This document shows positions 1-6,962 of a stretch of 54,396 nt of DNA, one piece after another. This stretch comes from Mycobacterium nebraskense (lineage in GTDB: Bacteria > Actinomycetota > Actinomycetes > Mycobacteriales > Mycobacteriaceae), in the NCBI RefSeq assembly GCF_002102255.1, contig NZ_LQPH01000116.1:1-54396 (forward strand), read 5' to 3'. Numbering within the stretch: the stretch's first letter is position 1; each line of letters starts with the position of its first letter. The notes beneath the pieces were generated by a model. It was not told where the DNA came from and made no database searches. It was given only the letters and a program-made list of their open reading frames with translations. The position numbers were made by a program, and so were the translations under genes.

Positions 1-207
1 CACGCGATGACCTTCATTCATCCGGCTACGACACGCCGGTCATCACCGGCTCGTACACCACTCTGCTGGACGCAACTAGGTACTGGAATCGATAGCCTTT
101 GGCACCGTGGTCTAGTACGGCCACCGGCGTAATTTAAGCGTCGCCGCCGGTTCCGCCATGCGACAGCGAAGCGTCGCGTGGCCATTGACGTCCGCGATAA
201 CAGCAAT

Positions 208-1101
208 TCAGGCGAGGACATCGAGCAACCTCTCTCGATTAATCTTGACGAGTTCGACCGTGAAACGGTGCGCAGTCTCCGTCATCCCTGGGGCAGAAGC
301 AAATAGGTCCTCAACGGTCCGCCGTTCAAGCGACAGTATCCGTTCACGCCAGTACTCGCGGGTGCTCGGTCCACAGAGTCTGATGGCGTCGCCTGCCAGG
401 TCCACGAGTGTCTGCCAACGCGTGCCCTTGCGATGCTCAAATCGGCTCGCGTGCCCACGTTCTGCCCATTTCATCACTGTTCCGTCGCGTAAGTGCTCGG
501 CGCGCAGTTCGTCGCTCAACGTAAAGCCGAGGCTAGCTGCGTGGTCGAAAGAGGGCTCGGATACGTCCGGCGGCGGCACAAGGACGGCCCAGTTGCGGTC
601 GTGGCGATCTCCATGCGCGATCAACGCGTCAAACAGGAGATATCCTGCGAACGCATCGAAAGCCCGAAACGACGTAGGCATCGATGAGCCTGGCGGTGAT
701 CCAAACCGTGTGAGTGCCTGCCTGATAGAGCCGACATTGTATCCGCGCGCTTCAGGATCAGTCGGGTCGTAATCGATAACCACCTCTAGCATTAGCGCCT
801 GCCCTGCCTGCAATTCCCACTCTGGCAATCGCACGTCTTCAACCAATGCGCCACGCACCCCGCCCCGAGTGGCTAGTTCGACCGTGGCCGCCGGCACTCC
901 GACCAGCCGAGCCATCTCGCTTCCGAGCTTCTCCACAGTGTCTTCCCCGAGGGAACGATCGCGCTCTGGCCGTGCGGGTTTGAACAGCCAGGTACGCTCT
1001 CTCGACGGATGTTTGAGCCAGTCGTGCGGATGCTGGCCCTGGCTCTCGAGGCCAGCGACAGCCCAGTCGTCGGCAGCCACGACTGACCAGCGAACGGGCA
1101 C
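208..1101 (-). CDS. HipA-like kinase-fold protein
   Basis: Seen: the motif HGDRHDRN matches the HxDxHxxN catalytic loop of HipA/PI4K-like kinases, and FDHAASLGF further on could supply the metal-binding aspartate. WLFKP near the N-terminus resembles the ATP-lysine strand. About 297 aa from the GTG at 1101, which precedes the first conserved-looking segment (WSVVAADDWAVAGLESQG). The frame stays open upstream to 1320, but that stretch is low-complexity and runs almost to the tRNA-Phe gene. No HipB-like antitoxin lies beside it within the window. Known: HipA C-terminal-domain proteins are Ser/Thr kinases, some of them toxins. Inference: a stand-alone HipA-like kinase, possibly brought in with an element at the tRNA locus; its substrate is unknown. 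Confidence 0.6.
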   Translation of the reverse strand: MPVRWSVVAADDWAVAGLESQGQHPHDWLKHPSRERTWLFKPARPERDRSLGEDTVEKLGSEMARLVGVPAATVELATRGGVRGALVEDVRLPEWELQAGQALMLEVVIDYDPTDPEARGYNVGSIRQALTRFGSPPGSSMPTSFRAFDAFAGYLLFDALIAHGDRHDRNWAVLVPPPDVSEPSFDHAASLGFTLSDELRAEHLRDGTVMKWAERGHASRFEHRKGTRWQTLVDLAGDAIRLCGPSTREYWRERILSLERRTVEDLFASAPGMTETAHRFTVELVKINRERLLDVLA

Positions 1102-1236
1102 GACGCAATTGTGCCTCGCAGGTGCTAGTGCAATCGCCACTGGCCACGCGCATGTCGCGTAGGGCTCCGCTCGAAGACAGCGGAGAGTCGAGGGGGACGG
1201 ATCCGATACAGAGTTGGCAGCGACGGCACCTCGTTT

Positions 1237-1257
1237 TTGGCCCCATATTGGCCCCAT
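1237..1257. repeat. Direct repeat TTGGCCCCAT x2
   Basis: Two exact copies of a 10-mer (1237-1246 and 1248-1257) are separated by one base, 70 nt downstream of the tRNA-Phe 3' end. Such short repeats beside a tRNA 3' end can be recombinase arm-binding or attachment-region sequence. No integrase gene is in the window, so the role is inference. Confidence 0.4.
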
Positions 1258-1327
1258 CGCCGAGTCCGAATCGGTGATGACGAGTTCGTAGACAGAGCGA
1301 AAAGGGGCGCTGAAATGCACAGATACT

Positions 1328-1404
1328 TGGTGGCCAGGGGCGGGATCGAACCGCCGACCTTCCGCTTTTCAGGCGGACGCTCGTACCGACTGAGCTACCT
1401 GGCC
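1328..1404 (-). tRNA. tRNA-Phe (anticodon GAA)
   Basis: The reverse complement folds as a cloverleaf. The acceptor GGCCAGG pairs with CCTGGCC, followed by discriminator A and an encoded CCA (1328-1330). The anticodon stem is TCCGC/GCGGA with loop CTGAAAA, giving GAA. It is the last tRNA of a three-gene minus-strand cluster (Glu-Asp-Phe). Confidence 0.95.
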
Positions 1405-1430
1405 GGAAGGCATGGAGTGCCTCGCCGAGT

Positions 1431-1507
1431 TGGCGACCCTGACGGGACTCGAACCCGCGACCTCCGCCGTGACAGGGCGGCGCGCTAACCAACTGCGCCA
1501 CAGGGCC
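1431..1507 (-). tRNA. tRNA-Asp (anticodon GTC)
   Basis: The reverse complement has acceptor GGCCCTG pairing with CAGGGTC (one G-U), discriminator G and an encoded CCA. The anticodon stem is CCGCC/GGCGG with loop CTGTCAC, giving GTC. It lies 26 nt from tRNA-Phe and 29 nt from tRNA-Glu, so the three are probably co-transcribed. Confidence 0.95.
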
Positions 1508-1536
1508 TTGCTGCTGCTCCACGTCGCCGCGTCGCG

Positions 1537-1609
1537 TACCCCCTACGGGATTCGAACCCGCGCTACCGCCTTGAAAGGGCGGCGTCCTAGGCCGCTAGAC
1601 GAAGGGGGC
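1537..1609 (-). tRNA. tRNA-Glu (anticodon TTC)
   Basis: Reverse-strand cloverleaf with acceptor GCCCCCT/AGGGGGT (terminal G-U), anticodon stem CCGCC/GGCGG, loop CTTTCAA and anticodon TTC. CCA is not encoded; the gene ends at discriminator A (1537). It is the first gene of the Glu-Asp-Phe cluster and is divergent from tRNA-Lys. Confidence 0.94.
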
Positions 1610-1678
1610 CAGAACCGAATCTCTCCGGGGTACTCGCAACGAGGTTTCGTTGGGAGCCACGTCAGCTTAGGTCACCGC

Positions 1679-1713
1679 GGGCCCAATCCTCAAACGAGCC
1701 GCGTTTGGGGCCC
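1679..1713. promoter_or_regulatory. Hairpin between divergent tRNA units
   Basis: An inner stem CAAACG/CGTTTG (1691-1696 with 1702-1707, 5-nt loop) is flanked by GGGCCC on both sides (1679-1684 and 1708-1713), giving a two-part stem. It sits in the 124-nt gap between tRNA-Glu (-) and tRNA-Lys (+), where both promoters must lie. Function not known. Confidence 0.3.
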
Positions 1714-1733
1714 AAGTATCCTGAATCTCCGCG

Positions 1734-1806
1734 GCCCCTATAGCTCAGTTGGTAGAGCTACGGACTTTTAATCCGCAGGTCCTAGGTTCGAGTCCTAGTG
1801 GGGGCA
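1734..1806 (+). tRNA. tRNA-Lys (anticodon TTT)
   Basis: Acceptor GCCCCTA pairs with TGGGGGC, followed by discriminator A at 1806 with no encoded CCA. The anticodon loop is CTTTTAA (TTT) and the T-stem is CTAGG/CCTAG. It faces the convergent methyltransferase gene, 32 nt away. Confidence 0.94.
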
Positions 1807-1837
1807 CCGAAGCGTATTGGCCTCGGCAGATGGGCGC

Positions 1838-2737
1838 TCAGCGCCCGAGCACCGCGCTGCTGTAGGTCACGTCGGCGAAGGCTTGGGCGACTTCGTTGTC
1901 GGCGTAGACAAAGCCGTTGGCCGCATGCAGTTCCGCGACGGTCTGCGACGAAGTCCGCCAGCCGCGCTGGCCCAGGTGGTCGACGATGTGGCTGCGCTCG
2001 CCGTGATAGACGAGGTCGTTGAAGTCGACTTCGAACCCGAGCTCGCTCATCCGGTCGTGGTGCGCGCGCCAGCGCGGGTCGGCGAAAATCGCGGTGTCGG
2101 GCACGAAGTCGAACGCCAGGCGGCTCCCCGGTGCGCTCAAGGCGGTGATGTTGTCGAACAGGGCGTCCTGGGCCCCCTCGGGCAGGTACACCAATAGGCC
2201 CTCGGCGCTCCACGCCGACGGGGCCTGCGCATCGAATCCCGCATCACGCAGCGCAGTGGCCCAGTCGTCGCGCAGGTCGACCCCGACGGTGCGCCGCTCG
2301 GCGGTCGGCGCGGCACCCAGATCGTCCAGGGTCAGGGTCTTGAACTCGATCACCTCGGGCATGTCGACCTCGTAGACGACGGTGCCGGCCGGCCACGGCA
2401 GGCGGTAGGCCCGCGCGTCAAGCCCCGACGCAAGAATCACCGCCTGGCCGATGCCGCTCTGCGTTGCTTCCAGGAAGAAGGAGTCGTAAAACCTTGTGCG
2501 ACAGGCCATCCCCCGCGCCATTCGCTGCGGATCGAACTCGGAAGCCCCGCCGACCGGGATTTCGCCGTTCACCAGCCGGACGTAAACGTCGATCCCAGCG
2601 GCGCGCACCAGCGGGGCTGCGTAGGGGTCGTCGATCAATTTCGCGTCGTTGGACAGGGCCCGCTGGGCGGCGACCATCGTCGCCGTCGCCCCCACGCTGG
2701 TCGCCAGATCCCAACGATCACGATCGGTGCGCGCCAT
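1838..2737 (-). CDS. SAM-dependent methyltransferase, UPF0677/LCMT-like family
   Basis: A 299-aa protein resembling M. tuberculosis Rv0830. The N-terminal [18 protein letters not shown] and DDPYAAPLV blocks are typical of the mycobacterial family of putative O-methyltransferases. [13 protein letters not shown] is the glycine/aspartate SAM-binding motif I, and [11 protein letters not shown] is the following acidic strand. The ATG at 2737 fits the family N-terminus. It is divergent from the deaminase across an AT-rich 93-nt gap. A small GC hairpin (GGGCGC/GCGCCC, 1832-1846) overlaps the stop codon. The methyl acceptor is unknown. Confidence 0.88.
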   Translation of the reverse strand: MARTDRDRWDLATSVGATATMVAAQRALSNDAKLIDDPYAAPLVRAAGIDVYVRLVNGEIPVGGASEFDPQRMARGMACRTRFYDSFFLEATQSGIGQAVILASGLDARAYRLPWPAGTVVYEVDMPEVIEFKTLTLDDLGAAPTAERRTVGVDLRDDWATALRDAGFDAQAPSAWSAEGLLVYLPEGAQDALFDNITALSAPGSRLAFDFVPDTAIFADPRWRAHHDRMSELGFEVDFNDLVYHGERSHIVDHLGQRGWRTSSQTVAELHAANGFVYADNEVAQAFADVTYSSAVLGR

Positions 2738-2817
2738 GGTGCTCCCTCATCCCGATCCACAAATTAAATAGACAATCTAGTCAGTATCACAGGGCGGATT
2801 CCCAACGCCGGCGGGAC

Positions 2818-2830
2818 TACCCTCCGACCT
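2818..2830 (+). promoter_or_regulatory. -10 box for leaderless deaminase mRNA
   Basis: TACCCT (TANNNT) at 2818-2823 is followed by 7 nt and then the GTG start at 2831, with no Shine-Dalgarno sequence. This is the spacing expected when transcription starts on the start codon. Confidence 0.5.
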
Positions 2831-3331
2831 GTGACCGACTTCGCCCAGCGGACGATCGACCTGGCCCGCCGAAACGTCGCGGAGGGCGGTCGCCCGTTCG
2901 CGACGGTGATCGTCAAAGACGGCGAAGTCCTCGCCGAGAGCGCCAACAAAGTAGCCCAGACGAACGACCCGACCGCCCACGCGGAAATCCTCGCCATCCG
3001 CGAGGCGTGCATAAAGCTGGGCACCGAGCACCTGGTCGACAGCACGATCTACGTGATGGCGCATCCGTGTCCGATGTGTCTGGGCTCGCTGTACTACTGC
3101 TCACCCAAGGAAGTCGTCTTCCTGATCACCCGCGAGGCCTACGAGCAGTACTACCTCGACGACCGCAAGTACTTCGAGGTGTCTACCTTCTACGACGAGT
3201 TCGCCAAGAGCTGGGACCGGCGGCGCCTGCCCATGCGCTACCAACCTCAAGTCGGTGCGGTGGATGTCTATCGGTTCTGGAACGAGCGCAACGGTGGTCA
3301 GCGCCGGTCCACGGTCGTGCCGTCACCCTAA
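2831..3331 (+). CDS. Cytidine/deoxycytidylate deaminase-family protein (Rv0828c-like)
   Basis: A 166-aa member of the CMP/dCMP-type zinc deaminase fold. The zinc and catalytic motifs are HAEILAIREA (H and E) and PCPMC (two cysteine ligands). The long C-terminal tail (YDEFAKSWDRRRLPM) is closer to guanine deaminase/nucleoside deaminase relatives than to TadA. A GTG start is chosen because a leaderless -10 box lies 7 nt upstream. The substrate cannot be read from the sequence. KmtR follows 45 nt downstream with its own promoter. Confidence 0.85.
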   Translation: MTDFAQRTIDLARRNVAEGGRPFATVIVKDGEVLAESANKVAQTNDPTAHAEILAIREACIKLGTEHLVDSTIYVMAHPCPMCLGSLYYCSPKEVVFLITREAYEQYYLDDRKYFEVSTFYDEFAKSWDRRRLPMRYQPQVGAVDVYRFWNERNGGQRRSTVVPSP

Positions 3332-3340
3332 AAGCACCCG

Positions 3341-3389
3341 TTGGCAGCGGCGCCCGATCTTGATTAATATTTGCGTATGCATGCAGATA
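3341..3389 (+). promoter_or_regulatory. kmtR promoter with overlapping operator palindrome
   Basis: -35 TTGGCA (3341-3346), 18-nt spacer, -10 TAATAT (3365-3370), then 6 nt to the ATG at 3377, i.e. leaderless. An inverted repeat TATTTGC-8 nt-GCAGATA (3368-3374 and 3383-3389, one mismatch) covers the end of the -10 box, the start site and the first codons. Inference: an autorepression site for the ArsR-family product. Confidence 0.6.
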
Positions 3390-3784
3390 GTAGTGCAGAC
3401 CGGTTGCCGGACGACCAGGCGAATCTGGTGGTCGAGGTCTTCCGGATGCTGGCCGACGCCACCCGCGTGCGGGTGCTGTGGTCGTTGACCGACCGCGAGA
3501 TGTCGGTGAACGAACTGGCCGAGCATGTGGGCAAGCCGGCGCCGTCGGTCTCCCAGCACCTCGCGAAGCTGCGGATGGCGCGCCTGGTCCGCACCCGCCG
3601 GGAGGGAACCACGATCTTCTACAGCCTGGAGAACGACCACGTCCGTCAGCTCGTCATGGACGCGGTCTTCAACGCCGAGCACGCGGGGCCGGGCGTGCCC
3701 GGTCATCACCGCGGAGATGGCGGGCTGAAGGCCGTCAGCGAATCGGAGCTCCCGCCGAATCGGCGGCACAGCGGCACCAAGTGA
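3377..3784 (+). CDS. kmtR: Ni(II)/Co(II)-sensing ArsR-family repressor KmtR
   Basis: A 135-aa winged-helix protein (SVNELAEHVG to SQHLAKLRMARLV is the recognition segment) with an RREGTTIFY wing. With the ATG at 3377 the numbering puts His88, Glu101, His102, His110 and His111 exactly where the M. tuberculosis KmtR metal ligands are described. That supports both the identity and the start, over the in-frame TTG at 3371. Known: KmtR releases DNA on binding Ni or Co and controls itself and a CDF exporter. Here no exporter is adjacent; the next gene encodes a histidine-rich protein. The promoter is leaderless with an overlapping palindrome. Confidence 0.93.
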   Translation: MHADSSADRLPDDQANLVVEVFRMLADATRVRVLWSLTDREMSVNELAEHVGKPAPSVSQHLAKLRMARLVRTRREGTTIFYSLENDHVRQLVMDAVFNAEHAGPGVPGHHRGDGGLKAVSESELPPNRRHSGTK

Positions 3785-3827
3785 AAAGCGAATCAGCGCA
3801 GCGTATTTGGCCCAAGGAGACGCATCG

Positions 3828-4031
3828 ATGCCCGAGCAGCACACTCACGACACGCCCCATGAACACGAACACGAACATGGCGACGTCACCCATGCTCACG
3901 CACACACCACGCACGAGCATGACCACGTCCAGCACGACCACTCCCACCACCACGCCGACGGGACCGAGCACAGCCATCCGCACGTGCATCAGGCCGGCCT
4001 GGAGGACGTTCACGGTCACGCCCACGCATAA
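3828..4031 (+). CDS. Histidine-rich small metal-binding protein
   Basis: 67 aa, of which 24 are histidine, mostly as HxH and HEHEHEH runs alternating with Asp/Glu/Thr; no cysteine, no signal peptide and no membrane segment. The start ATG at 3828 has AAGGAGA at 3814-3820, a strong ribosome site with 7-nt spacing. It begins 43 nt after kmtR with no terminator between, so it is probably in the same transcript. Inference: a cytoplasmic buffer, store or chaperone for Ni/Co (or Zn), de-repressed with kmtR when metal is in excess. Composition resembles Hpn-type nickel-binding proteins, but no homology is claimed. Confidence 0.75.
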   Translation: MPEQHTHDTPHEHEHEHGDVTHAHAHTTHEHDHVQHDHSHHHADGTEHSHPHVHQAGLEDVHGHAHA

Positions 4032-4046
4032 CGCGGGCGGCGCCGC

Positions 4047-5081
4047 TCAGGAGACCGCTGGGCAGTAATGCTTCGGGTCGCCGCGCTCGTCCATGGGCGG
4101 CAGGTTGCGCGCGGGCGTCTGCACCAGCGGTGTGTCGGCCGGGATTCGCCCGGCCGCGCGGTCGAAGCCCGCGCGGGCGCGCGGGTGCTTACGGAATCGG
4201 CTCGGCACGAACGCGAAGACCCCGCGAACGACGTCGCCGAAGCGGCGGTGTAACCATTCGTCGCGCCGCGACCACCCGTAGCCCATCAACTCGCGAACCG
4301 GGGGGTCGTACAGGCCAACGGTCACCCAGACGAAGAATGGCGCGAGCAGTTTGCGCTGCGCGGCCCACAACCACTGCGGAACCCATTGCGCGAACGGCGG
4401 TTTGGGGAGCTCGGTGAGGTCGAGCACGGCGCGCGCGGCGAAGTTGTCCTCGAGCACGTTGCGGCACATATGGTCCCAGTAGACCTGGAATTCCTCCCAC
4501 GACGCGGGGACGGGCCGCATGCTCATGCCGTACATCCGGTACCAGTCGACGTGTTCGTCGAACAGCTGGCGTTTCTGCGCTTCGGTCAGGCCGCCGCAGA
4601 ACCGCTCGGCCACATGGATGGTGCCGACGAAGAATGTGGCGTGGGCCCAATAGAACACATCGGGGTTCAACGCGTGGTAGCGGCGGCCCTGTTCGTCGAC
4701 ACCCTTGATGTCGGTGTGGTAGTCGCGCACCTCGGTCCCGGTGACCGGGGCGCGGTCACCGTCGAAGACGACGCCACCGATCGGATACAAGGACCGCAGC
4801 AGACGCTGCCACCGCTCCCGAAAGAACGTCGAATGGTCGATGACGGCCGCGCCCAGCTGGGGGTGCATGTTCTGCATCGACCCGGCCCACGGGCCCTGCA
4901 GCATGCCGCGCCAATCGCCGAAGTACCGCCAAGTCAGCGATTCGGGGCCCAACGGGAGTGGTGGCGCGTCATAACCGAGGGGCGATACCGGGCAGCCGCC
5001 GGCCAAGCCGGCGGTGGTGGCCGAATCGCCGCGCGAGACGTCGCTGGTCAGCGAGCGGGTTTCGGACGTATGTTGAGTCAC
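4047..5081 (-). CDS. DUF2236 (MpaB/Lcp-like) oxygenase-family protein, Rv0826-like
   Basis: 344 aa from the GTG at 5081, preceded by CAGGAATCC (AGGA ribosome site). The frame is open to 5135, but that would place the start inside the operator palindrome. Residues DYHTDIKG, YWAHATFFVG and DWYRMYG are the conserved DUF2236 blocks with histidines that bind haem b in studied members (latex-clearing protein, MpaB'). The reaction is unknown; family members are oxygenases or dioxygenase-like haem proteins. It is divergent from a TetR gene that probably controls it. Confidence 0.82.
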   Translation of the reverse strand: MTQHTSETRSLTSDVSRGDSATTAGLAGGCPVSPLGYDAPPLPLGPESLTWRYFGDWRGMLQGPWAGSMQNMHPQLGAAVIDHSTFFRERWQRLLRSLYPIGGVVFDGDRAPVTGTEVRDYHTDIKGVDEQGRRYHALNPDVFYWAHATFFVGTIHVAERFCGGLTEAQKRQLFDEHVDWYRMYGMSMRPVPASWEEFQVYWDHMCRNVLEDNFAARAVLDLTELPKPPFAQWVPQWLWAAQRKLLAPFFVWVTVGLYDPPVRELMGYGWSRRDEWLHRRFGDVVRGVFAFVPSRFRKHPRARAGFDRAAGRIPADTPLVQTPARNLPPMDERGDPKHYCPAVS

Positions 5082-5106
5082 TATTGGATTCCTGTAGGTA
5101 TCTGCA

Positions 5107-5132
5107 AAACTGACTACATGCGTTGTCAGTTT
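5107..5132. promoter_or_regulatory. Palindromic operator between DUF2236 and TetR genes
   Basis: A perfect 8-bp inverted repeat AAACTGAC-10 nt-GTCAGTTT sits in the 67-nt divergent gap. Size and symmetry fit a TetR-family operator. Inference: the TetR protein binds here and controls both directions. Confidence 0.7.
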
Positions 5133-5148
5133 CAAGCTTAGGAGCGAT

Positions 5149-5754
5149 GTGCAGTCCGGTCAACGTCGTGGCCGTTGGACCGGCATCCCCTTGGGGGATC
5201 GCCTCGCCCTCCGTCGCGACAACCTCATCGCCGCCGGTGTGCAATTGCTCGGCAGCGGCAGCCGATCGGCGCTGACCGTGCGCGCGGTATGCCGGAAGGC
5301 CGCGCTGACCGAACGCTACTTCTACGAAAGCTTCTCCGACCGTGACGAATTCGTGCGCGCGGTCTACGACGATGTATGCACGCGCGCAATGAACACGCTC
5401 ACGTCGGCGAATACCCCACGAGAGGCCGTCGAAAAGTTCGTCGAGCTGATGGTCGACGACCCGGTCCGCGGGCGCGTGCTGTTGCTGGCGCCGGCTGTCG
5501 AACCGATACTGACCCGCTCAGGCGCGGAGTGGATGCCCAACTTCATCGACCTGCTGCAGCGCAAGCTATCCCGGATCGGCGATCCGGTGCTGCAGAAAAT
5601 GATCGCCACCAGCCTGGTCGGCGGCCTGTCGAGCCTGTTCACCGCCTACCTGAACGGACAGCTCGGCGCGACGCGCAAACAATTCATCGACTACTGCGTC
5701 AACATGCTGTACATCACGGCGGCCCCGTACGTGCCCGCCCCCGACCTGGGGTAG
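5149..5754 (+). CDS. TetR-family regulator, Rv0825c-like
   Basis: 201 aa. The N-terminal helix-turn-helix (ALTVRAVCRKAALTERYFYE, then FSDRDEFVRAVYDD) has the TetR pattern, with a helical ligand-binding C-terminus. The GTG at 5149 follows AGGAG at 5140-5144. An ATG two bases earlier is in another frame and does not give this protein. It is divergent from the DUF2236 gene with a perfect palindrome between them, and desA1 follows 180 nt downstream with its own promoter. The inducer is unknown. Confidence 0.87.
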   Translation: MQSGQRRGRWTGIPLGDRLALRRDNLIAAGVQLLGSGSRSALTVRAVCRKAALTERYFYESFSDRDEFVRAVYDDVCTRAMNTLTSANTPREAVEKFVELMVDDPVRGRVLLLAPAVEPILTRSGAEWMPNFIDLLQRKLSRIGDPVLQKMIATSLVGGLSSLFTAYLNGQLGATRKQFIDYCVNMLYITAAPYVPAPDLG

Positions 5755-5868
5755 CCGACCGGCTATTTACCGGCTGCGCCGCGGCGGCAAACCGTAGAAC
5801 CTGGGCGTGTTGCCCGGGCGCGCTCAAAATATGGCATCCAACTGTTATGCGGCGCGCGGCCAGGCAGC

Positions 5869-5897
5869 TTGATGCTACTGAAGTACACAGATATATT
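5869..5897 (+). promoter_or_regulatory. desA1 promoter
   Basis: -35 TTGATG (5869-5874), exactly 17 nt, -10 TATATT (5892-5897): a near-consensus housekeeping promoter 37 nt before the desA1 ATG. The surrounding sequence is AT-rich for this genome. Confidence 0.65.
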
Positions 5898-5933
5898 GAC
5901 TGCTACCCGTCGACACAGATAACCGGAGGCCTT

Positions 5934-6956
5934 ATGTCAGCGGAGCTGACAAACCTACAGCTGCTGCACGAGCTCGAACCGGTGGTCGAGAAATGCCTCA
6001 ACCGGCACGAGAGCATGCACAAGAACTGGAACCCGCACGACTACATCCCGTGGTCGGACGGCAAGAACTTCTACGCGCTCGGCGGCCAGAATTGGCACCC
6101 CGAGGAGAGCAAGCTCTCCGACCTCGCCCAGGTGGCGATGGTGCAGAACCTGATGACGGAAGACAACCTGCCGTCATATCACCGCGAGATCGCGATGAAC
6201 TTCGGCTTGGACGGCCCGTGGGGCCAGTGGGTGAACCGGTGGACCGCCGAAGAGAACCGGCACGGCATCGCGCTGCGCGACTACCTGGTGGTGACCCGCG
6301 CCGTCGACCCGATCGAACTCGAGAAGCTGCGCATCGAGGTGGTGAACCGGGGCTTCAGCCCGGGCCAGAACCAGCAGATTCGAGCCGACCTGTTCGCAGA
6401 GAGCCTGTTCGACTCGGTCATCTACGTGACGTTCCAGGAGCTGGCGACCCGGATCTCGCACCGCAACACCGGGAAGGCCTGCAACGAGACGATCGCCGAC
6501 CAGTTGCTGGCCAAGATCTCGGCCGACGAAAACCTGCACATGATCTTCTACCGCGATGTCAGCGACGCCGGCTTCACTGCGGCGCCCAACCAGGCGATGA
6601 GGTCGCTGCACAAGGTGCTGCGCAATTTCCAGATGCCGGGCTATCAGGTCCCAGAATTCCGGCGCAAGGCCGTGTTCATCGCCGTCGGGGGGGTCTACGA
6701 CCCCCGCATCCACCTCGACGACGTGGTCATGCCGGTGCTGAAGAAGTGGCGCATTTTCGAGCGCGAGGACTTCACCGGTGACGCGGCGGCGATGCGCGAC
6801 GACCTTGCCCTGCTGATCAAGGAACTCGAGCAGGCCTGCGACAAGTTCGAGGTATCGAAGCAGCGCCAGCTCGACCGGGAAGCCCGCACAGGCAAGAAGA
6901 CCACGGCGTGCGAGCTGCACCAGACTGCGGGCAAACTGATGATGAGCCGCCGGTAA
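5934..6956 (+). CDS. desA1: Acyl-ACP desaturase DesA1
   Basis: 340 aa, close to the 338 aa of M. tuberculosis DesA1 (Rv0824c). The di-iron ligand motifs EENRHG and DENLH are both present, the signature of soluble plant-type acyl-ACP desaturases. It starts at the ATG 5934 with GGAGG at 5925-5929; the frame is open far upstream through the TetR gene, which is a coding shadow. Known: DesA1 is essential and desaturates acyl chains during mycolic acid synthesis. It lies 6 nt upstream of the dihydrouridine synthase gene, so the two are probably co-transcribed. Confidence 0.96.
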   Translation: MSAELTNLQLLHELEPVVEKCLNRHESMHKNWNPHDYIPWSDGKNFYALGGQNWHPEESKLSDLAQVAMVQNLMTEDNLPSYHREIAMNFGLDGPWGQWVNRWTAEENRHGIALRDYLVVTRAVDPIELEKLRIEVVNRGFSPGQNQQIRADLFAESLFDSVIYVTFQELATRISHRNTGKACNETIADQLLAKISADENLHMIFYRDVSDAGFTAAPNQAMRSLHKVLRNFQMPGYQVPEFRRKAVFIAVGGVYDPRIHLDDVVMPVLKKWRIFEREDFTGDAAAMRDDLALLIKELEQACDKFEVSKQRQLDREARTGKKTTACELHQTAGKLMMSRR

Positions 6957-6962
6957 CCAGCC

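Noticed and set aside
158..772. Plus-strand frame at the left edge
   Set aside because: It is antisense to the HipA-like gene, which has a clear kinase motif.
1838..2213. Additional minus-strand frame inside the methyltransferase
   Set aside because: Out-of-frame Arg-rich shadow of the methyltransferase C-terminus.
3478..4068. Frame overlapping kmtR and the His-rich gene
   Set aside because: A different frame over two supported genes; Thr/Pro-rich run comes from reading His codons out of frame.
5376..5933. In-frame extension of desA1 into the TetR gene
   Set aside because: DesA1 begins at the ATG 5934 with GGAGG and a good promoter; the upstream part is the TetR gene in another frame.
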